The notes beneath the pieces are model-generated. The model did no database searches. It saw nothing but the letters and a program-made list of their open reading frames with translations, and was not told where the DNA came from. Below are positions 34,285-43,027 of a DNA stretch of 64,000 bases, in pieces (position 1 is the first letter of the stretch; each line of letters opens with the position of its first letter). The DNA comes from Actinomycetota bacterium (lineage in GTDB: Bacteria > Actinomycetota > Acidimicrobiia > Acidimicrobiales > Poriferisodalaceae): assembly GCA_014238065.1 (NCBI GenBank), contig JABABU010000044.1:48649-112648 (forward strand), written 5' to 3'. The position numbers and the translations under genes were made by a program.

Positions 34285-34503
34285 CAGCAGGACTCGTGCC
34301 CGGCTGCCTTTCTCTGAGTTGACCCAGGCGAGCAACCGTTCACCGGCCGACCCGAGCCGCGATCACGTCGTGGTAACGCTGCGGGTCTTGGAACTCATCG
34401 GGGAGCAGTTGCGCCTGGTCTCGGTGGAGCCATCGGAGCGCGTAGTTGACCACAGCCCCAATGTCTGAACCGGCGGGACCGACGTCGAACATGTTCGCGA
34501 GGT
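34285..34503. other. Convergent spacer after the sulfatase gene
   Basis: About 219 bp between the sulfatase and the converging cupin gene. Nothing recognisable as a gene. Confidence 0.4.
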
Positions 34504-34935
34504 TCACGATTCGTTCGGTGCGCAACCCGCGGCAGAGACGGGTCGAGCGGTCGCCAGTTCGCCGAGTATCCACGTCGTAGCAGGCGAGTACACGTCGATG
34601 AACACCGCTGGCTCGCCGCCGAGAACTTCGCCTCCGTGTGCCACATCACATGGCGCATACCAACCATCTCCCGGGCCGATCTCGCGTGTCTCATCGCCCA
34701 CCGTGAGAAGGAGACGCCCCGACAACAAGAGGCTGAACTGCTCGTGCGGATGACTGTGCATCTCGTAGGTGCTGCCCGGTTCGTAGACCGCACGGATCAA
34801 GTGCATGTGCTCCCCGGAGATGATCTGAGCCTCAAGGCCTTCATCGTCCCAACGAACGCCGTCGAGTTCGTCCCAGCTGAAGATGCGGCGGGAGGTGGCA
34901 ATGACGCCATGCTCGTTCCGAAGCGTGTCGCTCAT
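34504..34935 (-). CDS. Cupin domain protein
   Basis: 143 residues forming a single cupin barrel. Motif 1 is YEMHSHPHEQFSLLLSGRL (metal His and His/Glu/Gln), and motif 2 is GPGDGWYAPCDVAHGGEV (His). Metal-binding single cupins are often small dioxygenases, isomerases or ligand sensors. No DNA-binding domain is present. The start ATG 34935 drops a short non-conserved extension; GAGAAGGGACG precedes it. Function unknown. Confidence 0.82.
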   Translation of the reverse strand: MSDTLRNEHGVIATSRRIFSWDELDGVRWDDEGLEAQIISGEHMHLIRAVYEPGSTYEMHSHPHEQFSLLLSGRLLLTVGDETREIGPGDGWYAPCDVAHGGEVLGGEPAVFIDVYSPATTWILGELATARPVSAAGCAPNES

Positions 34936-35007
34936 GGAGATCGTCCCTTCTCTGGATGGCATCAGACTACTGATGTGCTCTCTGGGGCGTGGCCGGACGA
35001 CGCTCCA

Positions 35008-35922
35008 CTACCTACGAAAGGATCGGACGTAGTTGCGGTTGAAACGCCAGTAGCCGTTGTCGGCCACGCCGATGTGATCCTTCGTGTACTGGTGAAACTC
35101 CCGTAGCCGATAGAACGGCACCGCAGGATAGGTGTGGTGTTCGACGTGATACGGCATGTTCCACGCAATGAACCGCACCACCGGGTTGGTGAAGGTCGTC
35201 CGGGTGTTCTCGAGCATCGAGAACCTGTCAGGACAGCCGGCGTGTTCGGCGAGGAGATAGGCCCGCAAGAACGGTCCTCCCACCAGCATTGGGATCAACC
35301 ACACGAGGAGCAGCACAGTGCTGCCGAGGACCACGCTGATCGCCAACAATGCGGCGTAGATCCCAAGGTGCACACGTGCCTCCCTCTTGATGTATCTCTT
35401 TCTGTCTTCCGGCACGAAGTCGTCTTCGTTCCGAACTGTCGCGTTTCGCACCAGGCCGCGGAGTCGGCCAAGCGTTTCGGGAAGCCCAGACAGATGCCGG
35501 AGATACTGCCACCAGGTGATCGGGCGTGGACCAGCTAGCTCAGGATCGCGACCTGGTTCATTCGTGTAGCGATGGTGCGCGAGGTGGAAATGCCGGAACC
35601 ACTGCGGGCCCATGAAAACGGCAAGGCCGCACACACGACCGGCGGCGTCATTGAGCCATCGCGATCGGAACGGCGTTCGGTGCACCGTCTCGTGGAGCAA
35701 CGTGAACAGGAAGACGATCAGCACCCCTTGGGTCAGCATGAATACGGGGGTCAGTGCGCCACCGCGCAGGATCATCACCGTCGATGCCGCGATTGCACCG
35801 AGATGGCCGGTGAGGTGCGCGAGTCCGGCCACATCGGAGCGCGCGAGAAGACGAACTCTCTCCGCCGAGGTGAGTCCGGCGATGATGGTCCGATGGTCGA
35901 CGTTCGTCACTCGAAGTTTCAC
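35008..35922 (-). CDS. Fatty acid desaturase family membrane protein
   Basis: 304 residues with about four membrane helices. All three His boxes of membrane di-iron desaturases/hydroxylases are present: HETVHRTPF (near residue 78), HLAHHRYTNE (near 113) and VEHHTYP (near 271). They bind the di-iron centre on the cytoplasmic face. Substrates in this family include fatty acyl chains, sterols, carotenoids and alkylamines. It is divergent from the MarR-led kynurenine operon; the shared intergenic region contains strong palindromes. Confidence 0.9.
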   Translation of the reverse strand: MKLRVTNVDHRTIIAGLTSAERVRLLARSDVAGLAHLTGHLGAIAASTVMILRGGALTPVFMLTQGVLIVFLFTLLHETVHRTPFRSRWLNDAAGRVCGLAVFMGPQWFRHFHLAHHRYTNEPGRDPELAGPRPITWWQYLRHLSGLPETLGRLRGLVRNATVRNEDDFVPEDRKRYIKREARVHLGIYAALLAISVVLGSTVLLLVWLIPMLVGGPFLRAYLLAEHAGCPDRFSMLENTRTTFTNPVVRFIAWNMPYHVEHHTYPAVPFYRLREFHQYTKDHIGVADNGYWRFNRNYVRSFRR

Positions 35923-36033
35923 ACTCTTCTCGCTGCAGCGATTGACCGTCCCTGATCGTAGGGGTCTCGCGTGGTGTGTCGATTCACAACTGAACGATCG
36001 CCCGGTTCAGCGAAGAGTCGGAACCACAGACAC

Positions 36034-36076
36034 ATTCATGTGAATATTTGACACAATATTCGTGTGAATCTATTCT
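36034..36076 (+). promoter_or_regulatory. Kynurenine operon promoter with paired MarR operator palindromes
   Basis: Consensus -35 TTGACA (36048-36053), 17-bp spacer, -10 TATTCT (36071-36076). Two near-identical 12-mers, ATTCATGTGAAT (36034-36045) and ATTCGTGTGAAT (36058-36069), 24 bp apart, flank the -35; each is a near-perfect palindrome. GAATATT-TGACAC-AATATTC (36042-36061) also forms an inverted repeat across the -35. This is a strong picture of a MarR-repressed promoter. The predicted +1 falls on or next to the GTG at 36083. Confidence 0.72.
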
Positions 36077-36082
36077 TTGAAC

Positions 36083-36556
36083 GTGGGACCACCCAATTCC
36101 AGCTTCCTCGCAGGGTACCTCCCGTATCTTCTACGTCAGGCTGATCAGACCTTGTCGGCGCCGTTCTACGCCGTGCTCAACGAGCACGGCGTCGCTCGTT
36201 CCGAGTGGAGGGTCCTCGCTGTGCTCGACGAACACGGCGAACTTCCTGTCGTCGATCTTGCCTCCGCTGCGTTGAGCCCGCAACCAACCGTTACACATGC
36301 GCTTCGCCGACTCGAGAAGCGGGGCCTCGTCGCTCGCACCCACGGAACCGCCGACAGACGGCAGCGATTCATCTCCATCACTCCGCCAGGCGCGAAACTG
36401 ACAGCAACCCTGATCGAGGAAGCAAAGAGACTGGAGTTCGATCTGCTCAGCGAAGCCGGGGACCTCGCGGATCTTACCGAGCGTCTGCGCTCCCTCACCG
36501 AGCAGGTCGAGGCAAGAATGCCCGACCAGACGAAGGAGTCGACCCGTGCAGGATGA
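36083..36556 (+). CDS. MarR family transcriptional regulator of the kynurenine operon
   Basis: 157 residues with a winged helix-turn-helix: SEWRVLAVLDEHGELPVVDL, then LSPQPTVTHALRRLEKRGLV (recognition helix), and a wing RTHGTADRRQRFISIT. The helices at both ends form the dimer interface. It is the first gene of the tryptophan-breakdown operon and overlaps the next gene. MarR repressors of such operons commonly respond to kynurenine; that is inference here. GTG 36083 was chosen because the promoter geometry puts the transcript start there, giving a leaderless mRNA; TTG 36077 is the other candidate. Confidence 0.9.
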   Translation: MGPPNSSFLAGYLPYLLRQADQTLSAPFYAVLNEHGVARSEWRVLAVLDEHGELPVVDLASAALSPQPTVTHALRRLEKRGLVARTHGTADRRQRFISITPPGAKLTATLIEEAKRLEFDLLSEAGDLADLTERLRSLTEQVEARMPDQTKESTRAG

Positions 36557-37112
36557 GTCGATCGAATATGACCCACCAGCCAGCTCACGTCGGCCGTTCA
36601 GCCTGACCAGGTGGATCGACGACCACCGGCACGAACTCGTCCCTCCGGTCGCCAACAAACAGATCTGGCGCGAGGCCGACATGATCGTGATGATCGTCGG
36701 CGGCGGGAACATGCGGAACGACTTCCACGACGACCCGCGGGAGGAATTCTTCTATCAGATCAAGGGCGACATGAATCTCTGGATCTGGCCAGAGCACGGC
36801 AAGGAACCCTTCGACATGCCGATCCGCGAGGGCGAGGTCTACCTCCTTGCGCCGAATGTTCTGCACTCACCACAGCGACCTGACCCCGATTCGGTCGGTC
36901 TCGTCGTCGAGTATCTGCGACCGGAGGGTGAGCTCGACGGATTCGAATGGGCTTGCCCCCGGTGCGGGCACCTGGTGCACCGAGTCGACGTCCAAGTCCA
37001 GGAAATCGACAAAGACCTTCCTCCGTTATTCGCTGCGTTCGACGCCGACAAAGAGGCTCGCACGTGCCCCAACTGTGGCGAGCTCCATCCCGGTAAGGCA
37101 GGCCGCCTGTGA
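36546..37112 (+). CDS. nbaC: 3-hydroxyanthranilate 3,4-dioxygenase
   Basis: 188 residues, the bacterial length. Fe(II) ligands H61, E67 and H107 (NDFHDDPREEFFYQ, APNVLHSPQRP) have the family spacing. The C-terminal tail carries two CxxC pairs (CPRCG near 137, CPNCG near 174) forming the rubredoxin-like iron site of bacterial enzymes. It opens 3-hydroxyanthranilate to 2-amino-3-carboxymuconate semialdehyde in the cytoplasm. The GTG start overlaps the MarR stop by 11 bp, and the gene ends with a GTGA overlap with kynureninase. Confidence 0.95.
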   Translation: MQDESIEYDPPASSRRPFSLTRWIDDHRHELVPPVANKQIWREADMIVMIVGGGNMRNDFHDDPREEFFYQIKGDMNLWIWPEHGKEPFDMPIREGEVYLLAPNVLHSPQRPDPDSVGLVVEYLRPEGELDGFEWACPRCGHLVHRVDVQVQEIDKDLPPLFAAFDADKEARTCPNCGELHPGKAGRL

Positions 37113-38371
37113 CTTCGGGTGGTGCCGGTGGAGCACAGCCGACGGCCGCCGACCTCGACGCGGCCGATCCACTCGCGCTGATTCGGGACGACTTCGATCT
37201 CCCGGAAGGGATCTACCTCGTCGGCAACTCTCTAGGAGCACTCCCGAAGGCCGCCCGCGACTACGTCATGACCGAACTCGACCGCTGGGGACATCTCGGC
37301 GTCGAAGGTCATTTCAGGGGCAAGTTGGCGTGGAAGGATTATCACGGGCTCCTGACCGAGCAGCTTGCGTCGCTCGTCGGAGCGCACGCTGACGAGGTCG
37401 TCGCGATGAATGCACTCACCGTCAACCTCCACTTGCTAATGGTCAGCTTCTATCGACCAACGGCGATACGTCACAAAATTCTGATAGAGAGCCATGCATT
37501 CCCGTCGGACCACTTCGCGGCAGAGTCGCAGATCCGCCACCACGGGTTCGACCCAACGACATCGCTCGTCACAATCGAACCGAGGCCGGGACACGAGACC
37601 CTGCACCGCAAGGACATTCTCGAGGCCATCGCACACGCCGGGGAGACCCTCGCGCTCGTGCTCTTGCCCGGTGTGCAGTACTACACGGGTCAGGTTCTTC
37701 CGATGGAGGACATCACGAACGCTGCTCACGCTGTTGGTGCGGTCGTCGGGTTCGATCTCGCCCACGCCGCCGGCAACATCGAGATCGACCTGCACGACTG
37801 GGATGTCGACTTCGCCGCCTGGTGCACCTACAAGTACCTCAACAGCGGGCCCGGTGGCGTCGCTGGTGCCTTCGTGCACCGGCGCCACGTAACCGACCAG
37901 TCCTTGCCGAAGTTTCTCGGATGGTGGGGAACCAACCAGGCGACTCGATTTGAGATGGCGACGGAGTTCGATGCCATCGACTCGGTTGAGTCCTGGCAAC
38001 TGTCGAACGCTCCAGTTCTGCCGATGGCGACCCTCCGAGCTTCCCTCGACATCATCGACAAGGCGGGAGGAATGCCGGCGCTGCGCGCAAAGTCCGAACG
38101 TCAGATCGGCTACTTCGACCGTCGACTCTCCGAAGCGCTGGGCGATCGCGTGACCAACATCACTCCTGTTGCGTTGCAGGAGCGGGGATGCCAGTACGCG
38201 CTGCGCGTCACCAATGGCGAAGGAAGGCGAGTTTTCGCTGAACTCGAGGCAGCCCGCGTGCTGTGCGACTGGCGTGAGCCAGACGTCATCCGGGTCGCAC
38301 CGGTGCCCTTGTACAACTCTTTCACCGACATCGACCGTTTCGTTCAGATCCTCGACGAGACCGTGCGATGA
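37109..38371 (+). CDS. kynU: Kynureninase
   Basis: 420 residues of a fold-type I PLP enzyme. GIYLVGNSLGALPKAA near the N-terminus is diagnostic of kynureninase, and the PLP Lys is in WCTYKYLNSGPGGVAGAF near residue 241, with FDLAHAAGNIEIDLHDWDVD ahead of it. It splits 3-hydroxykynurenine (or kynurenine) to 3-hydroxyanthranilate and alanine. GTG start overlapping nbaC; ATGA overlap with kmo downstream. Confidence 0.96.
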   Translation: MTSGGAGGAQPTAADLDAADPLALIRDDFDLPEGIYLVGNSLGALPKAARDYVMTELDRWGHLGVEGHFRGKLAWKDYHGLLTEQLASLVGAHADEVVAMNALTVNLHLLMVSFYRPTAIRHKILIESHAFPSDHFAAESQIRHHGFDPTTSLVTIEPRPGHETLHRKDILEAIAHAGETLALVLLPGVQYYTGQVLPMEDITNAAHAVGAVVGFDLAHAAGNIEIDLHDWDVDFAAWCTYKYLNSGPGGVAGAFVHRRHVTDQSLPKFLGWWGTNQATRFEMATEFDAIDSVESWQLSNAPVLPMATLRASLDIIDKAGGMPALRAKSERQIGYFDRRLSEALGDRVTNITPVALQERGCQYALRVTNGEGRRVFAELEAARVLCDWREPDVIRVAPVPLYNSFTDIDRFVQILDETVR

Positions 38372-39717
38372 GGAACCCTGTCGCGGTGGTCGGAGCCGGA
38401 CAGGCCGGCGCACTCCTGTCGATCTACCTGGCCCGACAAGGTCACGACGTGACGGTGTACGAAAGCCAGCCCGATCTGAGAAGCACCGACATCGGAGCTG
38501 GCCGGTCGATCAACCTCGCGCTGGCGACACGAGGCATCGTGCCGCTGATCGACGTCGGCGTCATCGAACGTGTCGACGCCATCACCATCCCCATGCGGGG
38601 GAGGATGATTCACGCTGACGGCGACGCGACCCCAGAACTCCAGCCGTACGGCTCGAAGACCCACGAGGTCATCCACTCTGTCTCTCGTCGCGACCTGAAC
38701 GCGATCCTCCTCGATGCAGCTGAGGCAACCGGTCGTGTCACCATCGAATTCGGTCGCAGACTCGTGCAGGTCGACTTCGATTCTTCGAACCTGGTGTTCG
38801 ACGACGGATCGACGGCGCCCTTCGGTGTCGTCTTCGGAGCTGACGGCGCTGGTTCGCGGGTGCGAGCGTCGATCGCCTCGCAGAAAGCGTGCCGATTCAC
38901 GACCGACTGGCTCGACCACGACTACAAGGAACTCACGTTGCCAGGCTCATCCGATGGCCGGCACCGCCTCGACCCGAACGCGCTGCACATCTGGCCGCGT
39001 GGCGAGTTCATGCTTATCGCGCTTGCCAATCCGGAGGGCGACTTCACGGTCACGTTCTTCGCTCCCAAGTCGACGTTCGACGCCCTGTCGTCCCGCGACG
39101 AGATCAACGCCTTCTTCTCGACAGAGTTTGCGGGATTCGCCGCCCTGACCCCTGACGTGGCCGAACAGTTCGCCGACAACCCGGCAGGGCGCCTCGGCAC
39201 GCTCCGTGCGACCGGCTGGAGCTTCCAAGACAGGGCGGTCCTGGTCGGCGACGCAGCCCACGCCATCGTGCCTTTCCATGGTCAGGGCATGAACGCGGCG
39301 ATGGAGTCGGTTCGCGTGCTCGATCGGCACCTCCGAGCCTCACCCGGCGAGACGACTGGAGCGTTTCGCAGCTACGAGTCCGAGCGAAAACCCGACACTG
39401 ACGCCATTGCCGACATGGCGTTGGACAACTACATCGAAATGCGCTCGGGAGTGACCGACCCCGACTACATCGCCAAGCGGACGCTTGCGCTCGAACTCGA
39501 ACAGCGCCACCCCGAACATCTAAGCCCCCGATACAACATGGTGATGTTCTCGACCATGCCCTACTCAGAGGCCAAGGGAAGAGCTACGGCGCAGGCCGCC
39601 ATCATCGCTGCTTCCCTCGGTAACCCTCGGATCGACATCGATGAACTCGTCGAGGAGCTCCCACCACTCCCCGAGCTCGATGAGCTCGCCGATCCCACTG
39701 CACTGTCGACCTCGTGA
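38368..39717 (+). CDS. kmo: Kynurenine 3-monooxygenase
   Basis: 449 residues of a class A flavoprotein hydroxylase. FAD motif VAVVGAGQAGALLSIYLARQ (residues 5-24), the NADPH/FAD segment FGADGAGSRVR, and the second FAD motif VLVGDAAHAIVPFHGQGMNA near residue 288. The family-specific RSINLALATRG and the later MALDNYIEMR motifs support KMO. It hydroxylates kynurenine to 3-hydroxykynurenine. The bacterial enzyme here has a short hydrophobic-poor C-terminus, so it is probably soluble or only loosely membrane-bound. Confidence 0.95.
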   Translation: MRNPVAVVGAGQAGALLSIYLARQGHDVTVYESQPDLRSTDIGAGRSINLALATRGIVPLIDVGVIERVDAITIPMRGRMIHADGDATPELQPYGSKTHEVIHSVSRRDLNAILLDAAEATGRVTIEFGRRLVQVDFDSSNLVFDDGSTAPFGVVFGADGAGSRVRASIASQKACRFTTDWLDHDYKELTLPGSSDGRHRLDPNALHIWPRGEFMLIALANPEGDFTVTFFAPKSTFDALSSRDEINAFFSTEFAGFAALTPDVAEQFADNPAGRLGTLRATGWSFQDRAVLVGDAAHAIVPFHGQGMNAAMESVRVLDRHLRASPGETTGAFRSYESERKPDTDAIADMALDNYIEMRSGVTDPDYIAKRTLALELEQRHPEHLSPRYNMVMFSTMPYSEAKGRATAQAAIIAASLGNPRIDIDELVEELPPLPELDELADPTALSTS

Positions 39718-39727
39718 GAGTCAACCG

Positions 39728-40540
39728 ATGAGCCTCCCCTTCGAGCACGAAGACGAATTCACCTACGGCGCCTACCTGATGATCCCCGAACTCCTTTCGC
39801 TGCAGCGTCGCGTGTCGGTCGACGAGCACACTGGTCACCCTGAGCACGACGAGATGCTCTTCATCGTCATCCACCAGGTGTACGAGTTGTGGTTCAAGGT
39901 GATGCTCCACGAGTTGGACTTCATCGTCGTCCTGTTGAACGATCACGACGTCAACGGAGCGCGTCATCACCTCAAACGGGTGCTGAAGATCCTGAAGACG
40001 CTCGTCGGTCAGATCGACGTGCTCGAGACCATGACGCCAGCAGAGTTCGCGAGCTTCAGGTCGTTCCTCGCCAACGCGAGCGGGTTCCAATCGGCCCAGT
40101 TTCGCGAGCTCGAGTTCATCCTCGGGATCAAAGATCGCGTCCAACTCGACTGGTTCCGCGGCGACGAAGGAAAGCGTCTGGCGGACCGCCATGACTCGCC
40201 GACGCTGTGGGACGCGTTCGTGGGCGTCCTTCATCGCGATGGTTTCGATGTCCCGTCCGAGGTGCTCGAACGCGACGTCAGAGATCCCATTGTCGAGAAT
40301 ACGGCGCTCCAAGCAACGATTGTGGCCCGATATGCCGACGAGGGTTTCTCGGGCTTGTGCGAAACGCTGACCGACCTCGACGAGGGGCTGCAGGAGTGGC
40401 GCTATCGCCACGTGATGATGGTCCGACGCACCATCGGCACCAAGAGGGGCACCGGCGGTTCCGACGGTGCCGCCTATCTCGCGATGACCCTGTTCACGCC
40501 GGCTTTCCCCGACCTGTGGGCCATCCGCACGGCATTCTGA
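39728..40540 (+). CDS. kynA: Tryptophan 2,3-dioxygenase
   Basis: 270 residues, all-helical heme dioxygenase. Key segments: FTYGAYLMIPELLSLQ, MLFIVIHQVYELWFKVMLHE (substrate pocket), SGFQSAQFRELEFILG, and the heme His in RYRHVMMVRRTIG near residue 228, followed by GTGGSDGAAYL. It makes N-formylkynurenine. The start ATG 39728 is 10 bp after kmo. A kynurenine formamidase gene is not in the operon and must come from elsewhere, or the reaction be done by another hydrolase. Confidence 0.96.
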   Translation: MSLPFEHEDEFTYGAYLMIPELLSLQRRVSVDEHTGHPEHDEMLFIVIHQVYELWFKVMLHELDFIVVLLNDHDVNGARHHLKRVLKILKTLVGQIDVLETMTPAEFASFRSFLANASGFQSAQFRELEFILGIKDRVQLDWFRGDEGKRLADRHDSPTLWDAFVGVLHRDGFDVPSEVLERDVRDPIVENTALQATIVARYADEGFSGLCETLTDLDEGLQEWRYRHVMMVRRTIGTKRGTGGSDGAAYLAMTLFTPAFPDLWAIRTAF

Positions 40541-40588
40541 CCAACTCGACTCATCTGACCGAACGCATCGAAAGGAAGTAGCCAGCCC

Positions 40589-42025
40589 ATGGAAATGTAC
40601 CCAGAACTCAAGCTGTACATCGGCGGCTCTTGGCGAACCACCCGCGATGACCTCCCCGTTGTCAATCCTTCTACCGAGGAGATCATCGGCCACCTACCCA
40701 TCGCTCGGGAAAATGACCTCGACGACGCCCTCGATGCAGCTGCGGCTGGGTTTGAGAGGTGGAGCCAGACCTCGCCGAGAGACAGGGCCGACCTGATACG
40801 TGAGGCGTCCAGACTCATGCGAGAGCGAAAGGACGAGATTGCTCACTCGATCAGCCTCGAACAAGGCAAGCCATTCAGGGAGGCCCAACTCGAAGTCATC
40901 AGGGGCTGCGAGTTCTTCGAATGGGATGCGGGCGAGGCGGTCAGGACCTATGGCCGAGTGATACCAAGTGCGCCCGGTGTGAAGTACATCGTGCACCACC
41001 AGCCGATCGGGCCCGTTGCCGCGTTCTCGCCATGGAACTTCCCCATGAGTCAGCCCGCTCGCAAGATCGCAGGTGCCCTGGCCTCAGGGTGCTCGATCAT
41101 CCTCAAGGCGGCTGAGGAAACACCAGCCGGAGCAATGCACATAGCGCAGGCGTTCGAGGACGCTGGCCTTCCCGGCGGTGTGCTGAACCTCGTCTTCGGT
41201 GTCCCAGCTGACATCTCCAACTATCTCATCCCCAGTAGCACTGTCAGCCTTGTTGCGTTCACCGGTTCGACAGCCGTCGGGCGCCACCTCACCGGCCTCG
41301 CCTCCTCGCACATGACTCCAGTGCTGATGGAACTCGGCGGCCACGCACCCGTCATCGTGTGCGAGGACACCGACGTGGAGGCCGCAGCCATGACATCAGC
41401 GATCCGAAAGATGCGAAACGCCGGTCAGGTCTGCACCTCTCCGACACGATTCTTTGTGCACGACAGCGTGTACGAGCACTTCCTCGACGTGTTCACGAAA
41501 CGAGCAGAGGCCACCATCGTCGGCGATGGCATGGACCAGGGAGTCGAGATGGGTCCGCTCGCGAACGACCGCCGTATTACCACCATGGTGAATCTGGTCG
41601 CCGACGCAAGGGATTCCGGCGCAGAGATCACGACCGGAGGGCACCGCATTGGTTCTTCCGGGTACTTCTTCGAGCCAACCGTGCTGGCCAAAGTTCCCCA
41701 TCACGCCAGAGTGATGCAGGAAGAGCCCTTCGGACCGCTAGCGATCGTGAATTCTGTCGACTCACTCGACACCGCCATCGAGAAGGCCAACTCGGTTCCG
41801 TATGGGCTCGCTGCCTACGGTTTCACCAACCGGGCCGACTACGCCGACCGCATGGTCGACAGGATCGAAGCCGGCAACCTGTCGATCAACACGCTCGAAG
41901 CTTCACTGCCGGAAACGCCGTTCGGCGGCGTGAAGTCGAGTGGTTATGGCCGCGAGGGCGGCTTCGAAGGCCTACAGGCCTACACCGTGGTGAAGAACGT
42001 CTCACACAGCGTTTCGATCGTTTGA
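40589..42025 (+). CDS. Aldehyde dehydrogenase (NAD(P)-dependent, succinate-semialdehyde/aminomuconate-semialdehyde type)
   Basis: 478 residues. The catalytic Cys lies in NAGQVCTSPTRFFVHD (near residue 280), the general base Glu in VLMELGGHAPVI (near 246), the cofactor segment in AFSPWNFPMSQPARKIAGAL and GSTAVGRHL, and the C-terminal motif in ETPFGGVKSSGYGREGG. Two readings are open: 2-aminomuconate-semialdehyde dehydrogenase of the kynurenine meta pathway, or an alpha-ketoglutarate/succinate semialdehyde dehydrogenase serving the DapA-family lyase next door. AAAGGAAG lies upstream; 48 bp after kynA. Confidence 0.92.
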   Translation: MEMYPELKLYIGGSWRTTRDDLPVVNPSTEEIIGHLPIARENDLDDALDAAAAGFERWSQTSPRDRADLIREASRLMRERKDEIAHSISLEQGKPFREAQLEVIRGCEFFEWDAGEAVRTYGRVIPSAPGVKYIVHHQPIGPVAAFSPWNFPMSQPARKIAGALASGCSIILKAAEETPAGAMHIAQAFEDAGLPGGVLNLVFGVPADISNYLIPSSTVSLVAFTGSTAVGRHLTGLASSHMTPVLMELGGHAPVIVCEDTDVEAAAMTSAIRKMRNAGQVCTSPTRFFVHDSVYEHFLDVFTKRAEATIVGDGMDQGVEMGPLANDRRITTMVNLVADARDSGAEITTGGHRIGSSGYFFEPTVLAKVPHHARVMQEEPFGPLAIVNSVDSLDTAIEKANSVPYGLAAYGFTNRADYADRMVDRIEAGNLSINTLEASLPETPFGGVKSSGYGREGGFEGLQAYTVVKNVSHSVSIV

Positions 42026-42046
42026 CGGGAAATCGAGGGCAACATC

Positions 42047-43021
42047 ATGAACTACAGCAGAGGTGACGCGAAGTCGCACGCCGAGGCCACGATGACCGGA
42101 ATCTGGGCCGCCGCACTCATGCCGTTCACCGAGGATCTTCGCATCGACGAAGACGGGTTTCGCGAGAACATCAGACACTGGACGGACGATCTCGGTATCG
42201 AAGGTCTTTTCATCGCCGGCAAGCAAGGCGAGTCCTACGCTCTGACCCTCGACGAGCGAAAGCGCACCTTCGACTTGGCCGTCGAGGCAACCGCTGGACG
42301 GGGCCAGACGATCATGTCGTGCTCTGACCAGAACATGGACGTGGTCATCGAACTCGCGCGACACGCCGAGGACATCGGCGCCGACTACATCGTGGTCCAC
42401 GCCCCGATGCTGCACTTCACCTCCGCGCAAGACGAGACACTTTTGGAGTACTACCGGACAATTTCCGAGAGTGTGAACATCGGTATCGCCCTCTGGAGCC
42501 ACCCCGACAGTGGCTACCTGATGTCTCCCCAGCTGTGCAATCGACTGGCCGACCTCGAAACGGTCGTCGCGATCAAGTACAGCGTGCCGCGCGAAATGTA
42601 CGCCGAACTCACCGCGTTGGCCTCTGACCGCATCCAAGTGAGCACCTCCTCGGAGGATGAATGGCTCGACAACATCCTCGAACTCGACTGGAAGCTCTAC
42701 CTCTGCTCCTCGCCCCCGTATCTCATCCAGACCGCCATCGACCGCCGGATGCACGACTACACCCACGCGGCACTCACCGGTCGCGCCGACGAAGCACGCA
42801 GCATCAGCAGCAGCCTCGACCCTGTGCGATCGGCGCTCAAAGGAACGCGTCCTCCGGAAAAACCTCACGCTCACCAGAAGTACTGGCAGCATCTGCTCGG
42901 CCAGGTGGGAGGCCATGTCCGCTCCCCGATGCTCGAACTCACCGATGCAGAGAAGGACGCAACCCGCAGGGCTTTCGAAGAATGCGGTCTTCAGACCAAG
43001 CGACCTGTCGGCCTTGGTTGA
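42047..43021 (+). CDS. Dihydrodipicolinate synthase (DapA) family lyase
   Basis: 324 residues of the class I TIM-barrel lyase family. GIWAALMPFTEDLRIDEDGF is the family N-terminus, and the Schiff-base Lys is in VVAIKYSVPREMY near residue 178. The usual GTTGE motif is replaced by FIAGKQGESYALTLDE, so it is not a lysine-pathway enzyme but a catabolic member such as keto-acid aldolases and deaminating or dehydrating types. It follows the aldehyde dehydrogenase by 21 bp in the kynurenine operon; its substrate is unknown. Confidence 0.88.
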   Translation: MNYSRGDAKSHAEATMTGIWAAALMPFTEDLRIDEDGFRENIRHWTDDLGIEGLFIAGKQGESYALTLDERKRTFDLAVEATAGRGQTIMSCSDQNMDVVIELARHAEDIGADYIVVHAPMLHFTSAQDETLLEYYRTISESVNIGIALWSHPDSGYLMSPQLCNRLADLETVVAIKYSVPREMYAELTALASDRIQVSTSSEDEWLDNILELDWKLYLCSSPPYLIQTAIDRRMHDYTHAALTGRADEARSISSSLDPVRSALKGTRPPEKPHAHQKYWQHLLGQVGGHVRSPMLELTDAEKDATRRAFEECGLQTKRPVGLG

Positions 43022-43027
43022 TCCATC

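Noticed and set aside
39602..40693. 363-codon minus-strand frame
   Set aside because: Antisense to tryptophan dioxygenase and the start of the aldehyde dehydrogenase; a shadow of GC-rich codons.
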